DNA from: Chlorogloeopsis sp038404745
GTDB lineage: Bacteria > Cyanobacteriota > Cyanobacteriia > Cyanobacteriales > Nostocaceae
Assembly (NCBI RefSeq): GCF_038404745.2
Contig: NZ_JAYKTT020000006.1
Location: 1 to 64,000, forward strand
Direction of reading: 5' to 3'
DNA: 64,000 bases
A program made the position numbers and the translations under genes. A model generated the notes under the pieces. The model had not been told where the DNA came from and made no database searches. It saw only the letters and a program-made list of their open reading frames with translations. The number at the start of each line of letters is the position of its first letter. The first letter of the stretch is position 1. Below are positions 7,529 to 16,690 of this stretch, one piece after another.

Positions 7529-10500
7529 ATGATTTTTACTTTAGATGTTAAGGAATTGAAAATGACAAGTGTATATAAAGAAAATTTTCATCATAATGTT
7601 GATGATGAACATTGGGTAAAAAGCAATTACAATATGAATATAGTGGATTCTATTGACAGTATCGAGCAGCAATTAAAAAATTGGCGGCAGCAGTTGCAAG
7701 ATATTGTTAAAGAAATGCGGCAAGCTTCTGATATTGATGCATTATTTAAATTTGTTGCTAGAGATATTAGGGAAAAATTAGTTTGTGATCGCGTTTTGAT
7801 TTATCGATTTACCTCTGCGGAAACTGGAACTGTTTTAGTAGAATCAAAAACAGCAGGTTGGACTCCTGCAATTGGTGAGAACATTCCAGCTATTACCTTT
7901 GGATTAGCTAATAATAAAGATTATTTAGAAACTGTAATTATTAATAATACAACAGAGGTAGATATTGCCCCTTATCAATTACAACTGTTTGAAAAACTTC
8001 AAGTCAAAACTAGTTTGAGCCAACCAATATTTGTTGAAGATAAGGTGTGGGGCTTGCTAGTAGCTCATAATTGTTTGGCACAAAGGCAATGGCAAGAGGT
8101 AGAAATTACCTTACTATCTCAAATTGCCATAGAGTTGACTTACAGATTACAAAGTTTTGAATTTCAAAGCAAATTACTACAGCAACAACAGCAGCAGAAA
8201 TCATTAATCAAAGTCATTGACAAAATTCGACAAGCATCAGATGTCGATACTATTTTCAAAACTACTACCCAAGAAGTGCGCCAATTATTACAATGCGATC
8301 GCGTTGCAGTCTACCGCTTCAATTTTGACTGGAGTGGCGCATTTATCGCTGAGTCTGTTGCAAGTGGTTGGGTATCACTAGTAGGCCCCGATATTAAAAC
8401 TGTCTGGGAAGATACTCACTTGCAAGAAACCCAAGGAGGGCGTTATCGCTATCATGAAACTTTTATTGTTAATGACATTTATCAGGTAGGACATACCTCT
8501 TGCCATATCGAAGTTTTAGAACAATTTCAAGTTAAAGCCTACGTAATTGTTCCTGTATTTTCTGGCTCAAAATTATGGGGATTATTGGCAGCTTATCAAA
8601 ATTCTAGTCCTCGTACTTGGCAAAATTCGGAAGTCAGCTTACTAACTCAGATTGGTTTACAATTTGGCATTGCATTATCTCAAGCAGAATATTTAGAACA
8701 AGTACGATGGAAATCTGAACAGTTAACTCAGATAGCTGAACAAGAAAAAGCTTTAAACAAGGTAGTTAATCGTATTCGCCAATCCCTAGATTTAGATCAT
8801 ATCTTCAGAACAACTACTCAAGAAGTACGCCAATTAATACAATGCGATCGCGTCGCAATTTATCGCTTCAATTCTGACTGGAGTGGCGCATTTATTGCTG
8901 AGTCTGTCACTAGTGGTTGGGTGCAACTGGTAGGCCCCGATATTAAAACTATCTGGGAAGATACTCACTTGCAAGAAACCCAGGGAGGACGTTATGCCAA
9001 GGGTGAATCTTTTGTTGTTAATGACATTTATCAGGTAGGACACGCTTCCTGTCACATCGAAGTTTTGGAACAATTGCAAGTTAAAGCCTATGCGATTATT
9101 CCTGTATTTTCTGGATCCAAGTTATGGGGCTTGCTCGCGGCTTATCAGAACTCTAGCCCTCGTGCTTGGCAAACCTGGGAAGTCAATTTGTTAACCCAAA
9201 TTGGCGTACAATTTGGTTTAGCTATATCCCATGTAGAATCTTTCCAAAATACTCAACAACAATCTCAAAAATTAGCTGCGATCACAGAACGCCAACAAAA
9301 TCTAATTTTCCTGACTCGCAAAATCGGAGAAGCACTAGCAGGAAAAAGTGAATCTTCAGAAACTTTGAGTATTCTCCAGACAACAGCCTTAGAAGTTAGG
9401 CGATTATTGAAAGTAGATCGAGTGATTATCTATCGCTTTAATCCAGATTGGAGTGGTGAATTTGTTGCCGAATCTGTTGATAAAAACTGGATTCCTTTGA
9501 AAGAAAAACAAATAGATATAGCTTTGCTGCAAGAGAATGGCCATTGCGACGCTCTCCGCCATCTTTCACAATTGTACCAACCTAGAGATATTTATTCACA
9601 AAGCACAAAAGCGGGTTATTCACGACAGAAAACTACTTTTGTTGTAGATGATATCTACAAAGCAAACTTTCCTCCTTGTTATATGGAGCTTTTAGAACAA
9701 TTTGAAGTAAAAGCTTATCTCACAGAGCCTATTTTTAAAGATCATCAACTGTGGGGATTGCTGGCAGCATATCAAAACTCTGAACCACGTCACTGGGAAG
9801 AGTTTGAAGTGAATGTCATGACTCAGATTGGTGTGCTATTAGAAGTTGCGATACAACAAGCAGACACCTTAGCAAAACTACAAGTACAGTCACAAGAACA
9901 ACAATTGTCGATCGAGCGGGTGCAACTCATGTCCAAAATCTTTGAGCGCATTCGCGAATCATCAGACTTGGATACAATTTTCCGCTCAACGGTGAGGGAA
10001 GTTCGCAGTTTGCTTAACGCTGAACGAGTAGCAGTATTTCGTTTTCTTCCTGAATCTGGTTACAACGATGGAATATTTGTTGCTGAAGACGCGCTTCCGG
10101 GATATTCGTCAGTTTTGAAAGCACAGATACACGATCATTGTTTTGGAGAACAGTATGCTGCTGGCTATCGCGAAGGTCGAATTCAAGCTGTTACAGACAT
10201 CTATAATGCCAATTTTACTCAATGCCACATTGATATTCTTTCCCAATTTCATATCAGGGCTAATTTGATTGTGCCGTTGATTAAGGGAGATGAATTATGG
10301 GGTTTATTGTGTATCCATCACTGTAGCGCCCCACGAGAATGGCAGGATGAAGAGATTACTTTAGTTAAACAAATTGCCGAGCAGTTTAGCATCGCCCTAC
10401 AAAAAGGGGAATACTTGCAACAACTACAAACACAGTCGGTGCAACTTGCAGAAGCCGCAACTAGGGAAAAGGCAGCCAAGGAATTATTGCAAAAAGGCGC

Positions 10501-11473
10501 AGTGCAGCTATTAGCAGCAGTTAGATCGGCTCTCAACGGCGATTTAACAGTACGTGCGCCGCTTACTGAAGATGAACTAGGTACGATCGCTGATGCTTAC
10601 AATAATACTCTCCAAGCTTTGCGCCAAATTGTTATCCAGGTACAAGCCGCTGCCCAACAAGTGGCAAGCACTTCTCGTCGCAGCGATACTTCTTTGGGAG
10701 AACTGAAAAATTTAGCAAATTTACAGTCTAGGGAAATAACTGAGGCATTAGGGGAGATTCAGCAAATGCTAGACTCTAGCAAAGCTGTAGCAACTAGCGC
10801 TGAATTGGTGCAAATAGCTGTGCAACAAGCTAACCAAACAGTAGTCTCTGGTGATACAGCGATGAACTCTACTGTAGAAGCAATTCAGGCAATTCGCGAA
10901 ACCGTTGCCCAAACCAGCAAAAAGATTAAACGCCTCAGCGAATCATCACAAAAAATCTCGAAAGTGGTGAGTTTGATTAGTAACTTTGCCACACAGACAA
11001 ACGTGCTGGCGTTGAACGCAGCTATTGAAGCCACCCGTGCTGGCGAATATGGAAAAGGCTTTGCAGTGGTAGCTGATGAGGTTCGTTCTTTGTCTCGCCA
11101 ATCTGCTGCTGCGACGATTGAAATTGAAAAATTAGTCCAGGAAATTCAAGCAGAAACTGGTGAAGTAGCAATGGCAATGGAAACAGGTATTAAGCAAGTT
11201 GTAGAAGGTACAAATCTTGTGAGTGAAACACGCCAAAATCTCAACGCTATAGTTGCTGCAACTGCTGAAATTACCAAATTGCTGCAACAGATTACTGAAG
11301 CAACCCAAACCCAAACCCTGCAATCTACATCAGTAACAACGTCAATAAAAGACGTAGCAGAAATTGCAAATAAAACTACTACTGAAGTAAATGAAATTGC
11401 TGCTATTTTCCAACATTTATCAAACATGTCCCAAGATTTATTAGCAAATGCCAGCAAGTTTAAAGTCGAATAA
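7529..11473 (+). CDS. Five-GAF phototaxis-type methyl-accepting sensor (PixJ-like)
   Basis: This 1314-residue receptor has five GAF domains, a HAMP domain (about 986-1040) and a methyl-accepting signalling domain whose hairpin tip holds the ALNAAIEATRAGE motif. GAF1 (about 65-205) lacks the bilin cysteine. GAF2 (228-390) and GAF3 (412-575) carry Cys325-His and Cys508-His plus a W-E-D-T-H-L-Q-E-T-Q motif with W293/D295 and W476/D478, as in red/green cyanobacteriochromes. GAF4 has Cys717-Tyr. GAF5 (801-957) has Cys899-His and a D-H-C-F motif at Cys871, the DXCF signature of blue/green types. No membrane helix is seen. The start may be the second ATG at 7562, which has AGGA seven bases upstream. 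It probably controls light-directed motility. Confidence 0.92.
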   Translation: MIFTLDVKELKMTSVYKENFHHNVDDEHWVKSNYNMNIVDSIDSIEQQLKNWRQQLQDIVKEMRQASDIDALFKFVARDIREKLVCDRVLIYRFTSAETGTVLVESKTAGWTPAIGENIPAITFGLANNKDYLETVIINNTTEVDIAPYQLQLFEKLQVKTSLSQPIFVEDKVWGLLVAHNCLAQRQWQEVEITLLSQIAIELTYRLQSFEFQSKLLQQQQQQKSLIKVIDKIRQASDVDTIFKTTTQEVRQLLQCDRVAVYRFNFDWSGAFIAESVASGWVSLVGPDIKTVWEDTHLQETQGGRYRYHETFIVNDIYQVGHTSCHIEVLEQFQVKAYVIVPVFSGSKLWGLLAAYQNSSPRTWQNSEVSLLTQIGLQFGIALSQAEYLEQVRWKSEQLTQIAEQEKALNKVVNRIRQSLDLDHIFRTTTQEVRQLIQCDRVAIYRFNSDWSGAFIAESVTSGWVQLVGPDIKTIWEDTHLQETQGGRYAKGESFVVNDIYQVGHASCHIEVLEQLQVKAYAIIPVFSGSKLWGLLAAYQNSSPRAWQTWEVNLLTQIGVQFGLAISHVESFQNTQQQSQKLAAITERQQNLIFLTRKIGEALAGKSESSETLSILQTTALEVRRLLKVDRVIIYRFNPDWSGEFVAESVDKNWIPLKEKQIDIALLQENGHCDALRHLSQLYQPRDIYSQSTKAGYSRQKTTFVVDDIYKANFPPCYMELLEQFEVKAYLTEPIFKDHQLWGLLAAYQNSEPRHWEEFEVNVMTQIGVLLEVAIQQADTLAKLQVQSQEQQLSIERVQLMSKIFERIRESSDLDTIFRSTVREVRSLLNAERVAVFRFLPESGYNDGIFVAEDALPGYSSVLKAQIHDHCFGEQYAAGYREGRIQAVTDIYNANFTQCHIDILSQFHIRANLIVPLIKGDELWGLLCIHHCSAPREWQDEEITLVKQIAEQFSIALQKGEYLQQLQTQSVQLAEAATREKAAKELLQKGAVQLLAAVRSALNGDLTVRAPLTEDELGTIADAYNNTLQALRQIVIQVQAAAQQVASTSRRSDTSLGELKNLANLQSREITEALGEIQQMLDSSKAVATSAELVQIAVQQANQTVVSGDTAMNSTVEAIQAIRETVAQTSKKIKRLSESSQKISKVVSLISNFATQTNVLALNAAIEATRAGEYGKGFAVVADEVRSLSRQSAAATIEIEKLVQEIQAETGEVAMAMETGIKQVVEGTNLVSETRQNLNAIVAATAEITKLLQQITEATQTQTLQSTSVTTSIKDVAEIANKTTTEVNEIAAIFQHLSNMSQDLLANASKFKVE

Positions 11474-11693
11474 TTAGGGAACAGTGACTGGGGATTAGGG
11501 ACGCTTGAAGAGGAGTGGGAGAGTGGGAGAAAATCCTTCTCCGTGTCAACGGACAGTTCGCACCTGCGGAAGCTGCTAGCTAACGCAACGCCTTACGGTG
11601 AACGCGTCTACAACGGAGGGAACCTCCGTACACGACTGTCCTCCCCTTGTCCTCTTTACTGCTCCCTCTTAGTCGAATATCTAAAATTTAAAA
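11474..11693. repeat. Spacer with heptad-like G-rich repeats
   Basis: The 220-base gap between receptor and kinase genes contains G-rich heptad-like units (such as TGGGGAT and TAGGGAC, 11486-11530) and the second copy of the 32-base dispersed repeat. No promoter or terminator is obvious, so read-through from the receptor gene is possible. Confidence 0.5.
11575..11606. repeat. Dispersed 32-base repeat, copy 2
   Basis: It matches 224-255 with two differences. The following bases include the small inverted repeat GGAGGGAACCTCC. Confidence 0.7.
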
Positions 11694-11708
11694 TTGAACA
11701 GCCAAAAT

Positions 11709-14700
11709 ATGATTAGCGATCCTTCTATCCGCGAACAAGGCTATATCTACTTCCTAACTGAAGCTCCAGAATTACTACAAATTATTGAACAAGAGCTTTT
11801 TAGCTTGGAAGAACATAGTGTTACAAAAGTGCATAATTTAATGCGAGCCACTCATACTTTAAAAGGAGGTGCTGCTAACGTTGGACTAGAATTAATTAAC
11901 AAGATTGCTCATTCATTAGAAGATGTATTTAAGACTCTTTATAATCCTGAACTAGAAATTGATAATGAATTGCGATCGCTACTATTTCAAGCTTACGAGT
12001 GTCTCCAAATCGCATTAGTGTCAGAACAGAATCAAAGTAATATTAATAATGATGAGATTTTACAACGAGCAACTTCTGTATTTGCCCTGTTGCAAGAAAA
12101 ATTAGGAGATGCTTTTGGTGCCGATACTCATATTCCCACATCCGAAGAACTAGGATTTGATATTGTCCTATCTATATTTGAAACCGGAGTAACACAACGC
12201 CTAGAAAGTATTGCTGAAATAATTAAAGCTCCATCAAATACTCTTGAACTAGTAGAGATATTACGCTCTCACGCTGAGATTTTTCTCGGCTTGGCAGAAT
12301 CTCTAAACTTACCAGGCTTTGGAGAAATTGCTCAGAACATTATTACTGCACTTACAGTTAACCCCAAGCAAGCACTCAAAATTGGAAAAATTGCTTTTGT
12401 AGATTTGCAACAAGCTAGAGACAAGGTAATAGCAGGCGATCGCATTCGTGGTGGTGAAACTTCTTCTGCTTTGCAAGCATTAACAAAGGTAATGGATGAA
12501 ATCATAAATCAAACTAGCGATTTATCTGTAGAACTGGTAGATGAAATAGTCAATAAATCCGTCAATAATAACTTTTTGAGCCTAGAATTAGAAGAATTTT
12601 ATATTTTTTTAACTAACAGTAAATCTCGTAAAAAACCTTTGAAGCCAATACTTGCTAAATTTTACCTAGTGGTTATTCGCTATCTTTTAGGTTGGTTTAA
12701 TCATTATCGAGAGATACCAGAAGAAGAATTTACTTTATCTCTATTAATTCCTAATTCTTCGCCAGAAAATACTATTAATTATATTGAAAATTGGTTAAAA
12801 GATTTTTGGGAGTTTTTGCCACATCAAGATGATAGCTATAACCTATGTCTGTATCGCCAGGGTGCGATCGTAAATATCTTGCTGGCGATCACTAGATTTC
12901 AGTACTCCACTGACACCGATAATCAAGTCATCCAAGTCCTCAAAAGTAAAGTTGACAAATTAGCAAAAGAATATAAACAATGTTCTCCTCTAACTGCTCA
13001 AGAAAAAAATTGGATTAACAACATCAAGTTAAAAAACTTACTGGTAGTCAAAGAAATATCTACCTCTACCTCTTCACAAACAATAAATCCTTTGTTAGAG
13101 GCAATCTGGGGAAAAGAAGAGAATGCCAACCTTGACAGTCAATTGCTAACCACTGAAGCAGAAATTGAAACTTTTCATTCAACTGAACATTATGAACAAC
13201 TGAATATATTTGAGCAGAAAACAGAAGAAACATCTGAAACAATTATTGAAGTTATTCCTGAGTTAAATATTATAAAAAAACTTCAAAATCCAGAACAAAC
13301 CTCCTCATTACAGAATGAAAAAGCTTTTCATAATACATCTGTTAGAGTAGATGTTAAAGCATTACAGCGCCTTAACTATTTAGCAGGGGAATTACTGATT
13401 TTTCAAAAACAAGTTGCTTTGAATGACGAGAATATTACAGAATTAATTGAAAATTTATTTCAACAGTTATCTAGACATTTAGAAAATTTAAATAATTTAC
13501 GAGAATTGCCACTCAAAACACAATATATCGCTAATAAAGAAAAATTACAAAATGTTGCAACAGTAAATTTTGATTCTTTAGAAATGGATGAGTATTCAGA
13601 ATTTAATTTAGTTTTACACGAAGTATTAGAAGAAACACTACAACTACAAGAAACAGTTGATTCTATTAACTTACTCGTTAAGCAAGAACATCAAATTAAA
13701 GACAAAAAACAGCGTTTAGTGCTGAGTATGTTAGATAACTTGGTTACAGCAAGAATGCTACCTCTGGGAAAGATTTTAAATCGCTTTCCCCAGATGATAA
13801 AAAATTTAGGAAATGTTTATGGTAAAAATGTAGAATTGAAGCTCATCGGTACAGAGGTGCTAATCGATAAGGCGATCGCCGAAAAACTTTATGAGCCTTT
13901 ATTACACTTACTACGTAATGCTTTTGATCATGGCATAGAAACTCCACAAGTTCGTAAGGAAAGAGGCAAATCAGAACAAGGTTTAATTGAAATTTGTGCC
14001 TATCATCAGGGTAATCAAACATTAATTGAAGTGCGGGATGATGGTCAAGGATTAAATTTAGAAAAAATTCGTGCTAAAGGGATTGAACTTGGTCTTTTAC
14101 CAGCTAATAATACTACAAGTTCAGAAAAACTGTTAGAGCTATTATTTGCACCTGGATTTTCTACCGCGGGCAAAGTCAGCGAAATCTCTGGACGCGGTAT
14201 CGGTTTAGATATTGTTCGCTCTCAGCTAGAGGCATTAAACGGTTCAATTGCAGTTCAATCTGTATCCGATCAAGGAACAACATTTACACTCAAACTTCCT
14301 TTTTCTATGACTACTGAACAATTAATGATAGTCCAAGCAGGAGAAGCTGTTTATGCCTTGCTTTTAGACAGTATTGAAAAAATCTTACTTCCCTGTGCAG
14401 ACCAAATCAAAGAATTGGAAGGTAGAAAAACTTTGTATTGGAATACAAACAACGATGAATGTATAGTTAGCATACGCCAACTTTCAGAGCTAATGCAATA
14501 CAATAGTTCGCTCAACCGAAGTAGTCTATCATCTCATCGGCTCACAATTAATGATATTGGGGAAATGAATAAACCCGTGCTTTTGCTTCGTCATAATCGA
14601 GAAATTTTAGGTTTAGAAGTTGACCAAATAATCGGCGAGCAAGAGCTAGTAATTAGACCTTTAGGTAGTGCGATCGCTCCTCCTAAATATATTTATGGTT

Positions 14701-15344
14701 GCACAACATTGGCAAATGGTACCCTGATTTTAGTGATTGATAGTGTTATGTTGTTGGAATCTCAGGAGATGCAAGCAACAGTTGAGATTGTAACCTTACC
14801 AATCGTCCATTCACTCCATCAAAAAGCTTTGCCGTTATCTGGAATCACTATTCAATCTCCACTGCTACCAGCTGCTTCTGATTCCACAAATTCTTCAACA
14901 ACCACAATCAATAAGTCTCTAGAACCAGATTACAAAACAGCAAAAGTCATATTAGTGGTTGATGATGCAATTAGTCTCCGCCAAACCCTTTCTTTAACTC
15001 TCCAAAAATTTGGCTATCAAGTACTACAAGCTCAAAATGGTGTAGATGCTTTAGAAAAGTTACAGCGACATCCTGAAGTTTCGCTTGTAATTTCTGACCT
15101 TGAAATGCCGAGAATGAATGGCTTTGAGTTATTAAATAATGTTCGGCAAAGCCAAAATCTAGCAAATAAACCAGTCTTAATTCTTACTTCTCGTAGTGCT
15201 GATAAACATCGTCAGTTGGCACAAGCATTAGGTGCAACCGCTTACTTGACTAAACCTTATTTAGAGCATGAATTTCTCTCTACTGTTAATAATTTAATAA
15301 ATAAGGATATTGATGACTTTAGTAATGTAATTATGAGTAATTAG
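11709..15344 (+). CDS. Hybrid CheA-type histidine kinase (PixL-like)
   Basis: This is a protein of about 1211 residues from the ATG at 11709; an in-frame TTG at 11694 adds five. Residue numbers here count from that TTG. An Hpt domain carries phosphoacceptor His54 in RATHTLKGGAANVG. A second, degenerate Hpt-like region follows near 165-270. A long variable linker leads to the dimerisation segment (ALQRLNYLAGELL), the ATPase domain with the N-box HLLRNAFDHG (Asn742) and GRGIGLDIV, then a CheW-like domain and a C-terminal receiver with Asp1135 in ISDLEMPRMNG. It should phosphorylate the CheY-like and PATAN regulators when the GAF receptor signals. It is the last of the five genes, and all key residues are present. 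Confidence 0.92.
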   Translation: MISDPSIREQGYIYFLTEAPELLQIIEQELFSLEEHSVTKVHNLMRATHTLKGGAANVGLELINKIAHSLEDVFKTLYNPELEIDNELRSLLFQAYECLQIALVSEQNQSNINNDEILQRATSVFALLQEKLGDAFGADTHIPTSEELGFDIVLSIFETGVTQRLESIAEIIKAPSNTLELVEILRSHAEIFLGLAESLNLPGFGEIAQNIITALTVNPKQALKIGKIAFVDLQQARDKVIAGDRIRGGETSSALQALTKVMDEIINQTSDLSVELVDEIVNKSVNNNFLSLELEEFYIFLTNSKSRKKPLKPILAKFYLVVIRYLLGWFNHYREIPEEEFTLSLLIPNSSPENTINYIENWLKDFWEFLPHQDDSYNLCLYRQGAIVNILLAITRFQYSTDTDNQVIQVLKSKVDKLAKEYKQCSPLTAQEKNWINNIKLKNLLVVKEISTSTSSQTINPLLEAIWGKEENANLDSQLLTTEAEIETFHSTEHYEQLNIFEQKTEETSETIIEVIPELNIIKKLQNPEQTSSLQNEKAFHNTSVRVDVKALQRLNYLAGELLIFQKQVALNDENITELIENLFQQLSRHLENLNNLRELPLKTQYIANKEKLQNVATVNFDSLEMDEYSEFNLVLHEVLEETLQLQETVDSINLLVKQEHQIKDKKQRLVLSMLDNLVTARMLPLGKILNRFPQMIKNLGNVYGKNVELKLIGTEVLIDKAIAEKLYEPLLHLLRNAFDHGIETPQVRKERGKSEQGLIEICAYHQGNQTLIEVRDDGQGLNLEKIRAKGIELGLLPANNTTSSEKLLELLFAPGFSTAGKVSEISGRGIGLDIVRSQLEALNGSIAVQSVSDQGTTFTLKLPFSMTTEQLMIVQAGEAVYALLLDSIEKILLPCADQIKELEGRKTLYWNTNNDECIVSIRQLSELMQYNSSLNRSSLSSHRLTINDIGEMNKPVLLLRHNREILGLEVDQIIGEQELVIRPLGSAIAPPKYIYGCTTLANGTLILVIDSVMLLESQEMQATVEIVTLPIVHSLHQKALPLSGITIQSPLLPAASDSTNSSTTTINKSLEPDYKTAKVILVVDDAISLRQTLSLTLQKFGYQVLQAQNGVDALEKLQRHPEVSLVISDLEMPRMNGFELLNNVRQSQNLANKPVLILTSRSADKHRQLAQALGATAYLTKPYLEHEFLSTVNNLINKDIDDFSNVIMSN

Positions 15345-15441
15345 TTAGTAGATAGTAGTTATAGTTAGCCATTAGTCATTAATTACTAATCCTGCCTTCG
15401 GCAAACCCCTCTGGGGGAACGGGTACTCTATGAGTTCTCCA

Positions 15442-15469
15442 TTGGGCATAGCCCTTTTCGTAGAGTAGG
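15442..15469. repeat. Dispersed repeat TTGGGCRTAGCCCTT, copy 1
   Basis: TTGGGCATAGCCCTT followed a few bases later by AGAGTAGG matches 29956-29984 except for one base in the core and the short spacer. The core is itself an inverted repeat around GGGC/GCCC. Confidence 0.6.
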
Positions 15470-15553
15470 AGTACACAGTTATTACAACGGGAAACACACA
15501 AAAGCGAATTGTCTCACCACCGCACTCGCTCCAAAACACACAACTCTCCACTT

Positions 15554-15622
15554 TAAGGGCGCGTTTAGAAAATAAATTGTCTGTTTCAACCGAACAATCA
15601 TCGGCAAAACCCGCCTTTACAG
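15554..15622. repeat. Inverted-repeat element, diverged copy
   Basis: The left end AAGGGCGCGTTT and the right end AAACCCGCCTTTACAGTGG resemble the ends of three better-conserved elements at 34.06, 45.28 and 54.95 kb. The interior is not conserved. Confidence 0.5.
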
Positions 15623-15768
15623 TGGTTAGTGGTTCTCTTCAAAGAAGCATTTCCACAGTGCTGTTTCACCACTAAAGTGGCTCCTCAAAATCACACTGCT
15701 TACCACTCCACTAATTGTACAAACGCGATTAATCGCGTCTGTACTGACCAACAACTAATGACTCTTGA

Positions 15769-16140
15769 CTAATCTTCCAGTGATTTGGCTGGTACTTCAA
15801 CTGCTGTGACATCAATTGTGCCTTCTGGTGTAAAGCGTTGAAAATGCCCCTGTTGCACTAACAAAAGCTCCCCACAGTTAGGACACTGTAACTGCGTCTT
15901 ATTTAAACCCGTAAATTGATAATCGCACACGGGACAGCGATCAGTAACTAGGTTACGTTGCAGCCACCACCGGAATCCGAAAAACGCAAGAATGGGTGCT
16001 AACAAAAGTAGCCCAACAATAATCAGCAAGGAATTAACCAACCAGCCTAAGCCCAATGACCCTAGCAACCATATAACTGCTATGAATATAAGCCAAGGAC
16101 GGAGATGATACAGATTCCACTCAAAGGTTTTAAAGCTCAT
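15769..16140 (-). CDS. Membrane protein with C-terminal zinc ribbon
   Basis: This 123-residue protein has two closely spaced hydrophobic segments (about residues 16-35 and 36-52). They are followed by a zinc-ribbon-like array, CPVCDYQF and, 12 residues on, CPNCGELL, giving two C-x2-C pairs. I do not recognise a named family. The form suggests an anchored, metal-binding cytoplasmic tail. It stands alone between repeat-rich DNA and the divergent LOV-GGDEF-EAL gene. Similar short cyanobacterial proteins are usually annotated as hypothetical. Confidence 0.7.
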   Translation of the reverse strand: MSFKTFEWNLYHLRPWLIFIAVIWLLGSLGLGWLVNSLLIIVGLLLLAPILAFFGFRWWLQRNLVTDRCPVCDYQFTGLNKTQLQCPNCGELLLVQQGHFQRFTPEGTIDVTAVEVPAKSLED

Positions 16141-16690
16141 TTCTTAAGTATCGTCTTGCTCTTTCTATAGGATAGCGAGTTTATCCAGTAGTCTCTAGTG
16201 CAAGAGGCAGAAGGTTATGAGGCTAATCAGACGTAACTTTTTTGTCTTTTTGAATCATATTTCTTTACTGCTGTTGTATGTAAACCAGTAATAAATTTTT
16301 CAATTACAGAATTAAGCGCTAAAACCAATGATTACAGTAAATTGCGTAATCACAACAAGAATTTAGTATAATTTATAACATAATCATTGGCTTGACAAAG
16401 TTTAAGAAATGTTATGTGACTGTAAATTTTTAGTGAAAAATGTAACTATATCTATCTAAAGGGGTAAAGTAAAAAATAGTTAAAGAAATATACACAATCA
16501 ACTCAAAACGATGATCCTGTTTTTATTGTGTGAACTATAGGTGCTAAAACATTTTCAGTAAATATATTTAAATTACCGCTATCAATAATTAGCATTTATA
16601 CAAACTTGTAAAAGCAAAATAATAGCCTTCCTCTTCTAGTGACATAGAAGCAAGATGAGGTCACTTGTCAACGCTTCTTGAAATGATGGG
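16141..16690. other. Intergenic region between divergent genes
   Basis: This AT-rich stretch must carry the promoters of the zinc-ribbon gene and of the LOV-GGDEF-EAL gene. A TTGACA at about 16393 is a possible -35 box, but I see no well-spaced partner. Nothing else is recognised. Confidence 0.4.

Larger units (their letters stand above)
15345..15768. other. Repeat-rich intergenic region
   Basis: No gene is seen. The region holds heptad-like units after the kinase gene (15345-15390), a structured repeat containing TTGGGCATAGCCCTT (15442-15456) that recurs near 29.96 kb, and a diverged copy of the GGGCGGGTTT inverted-repeat element (15554-15622). Confidence 0.6.
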
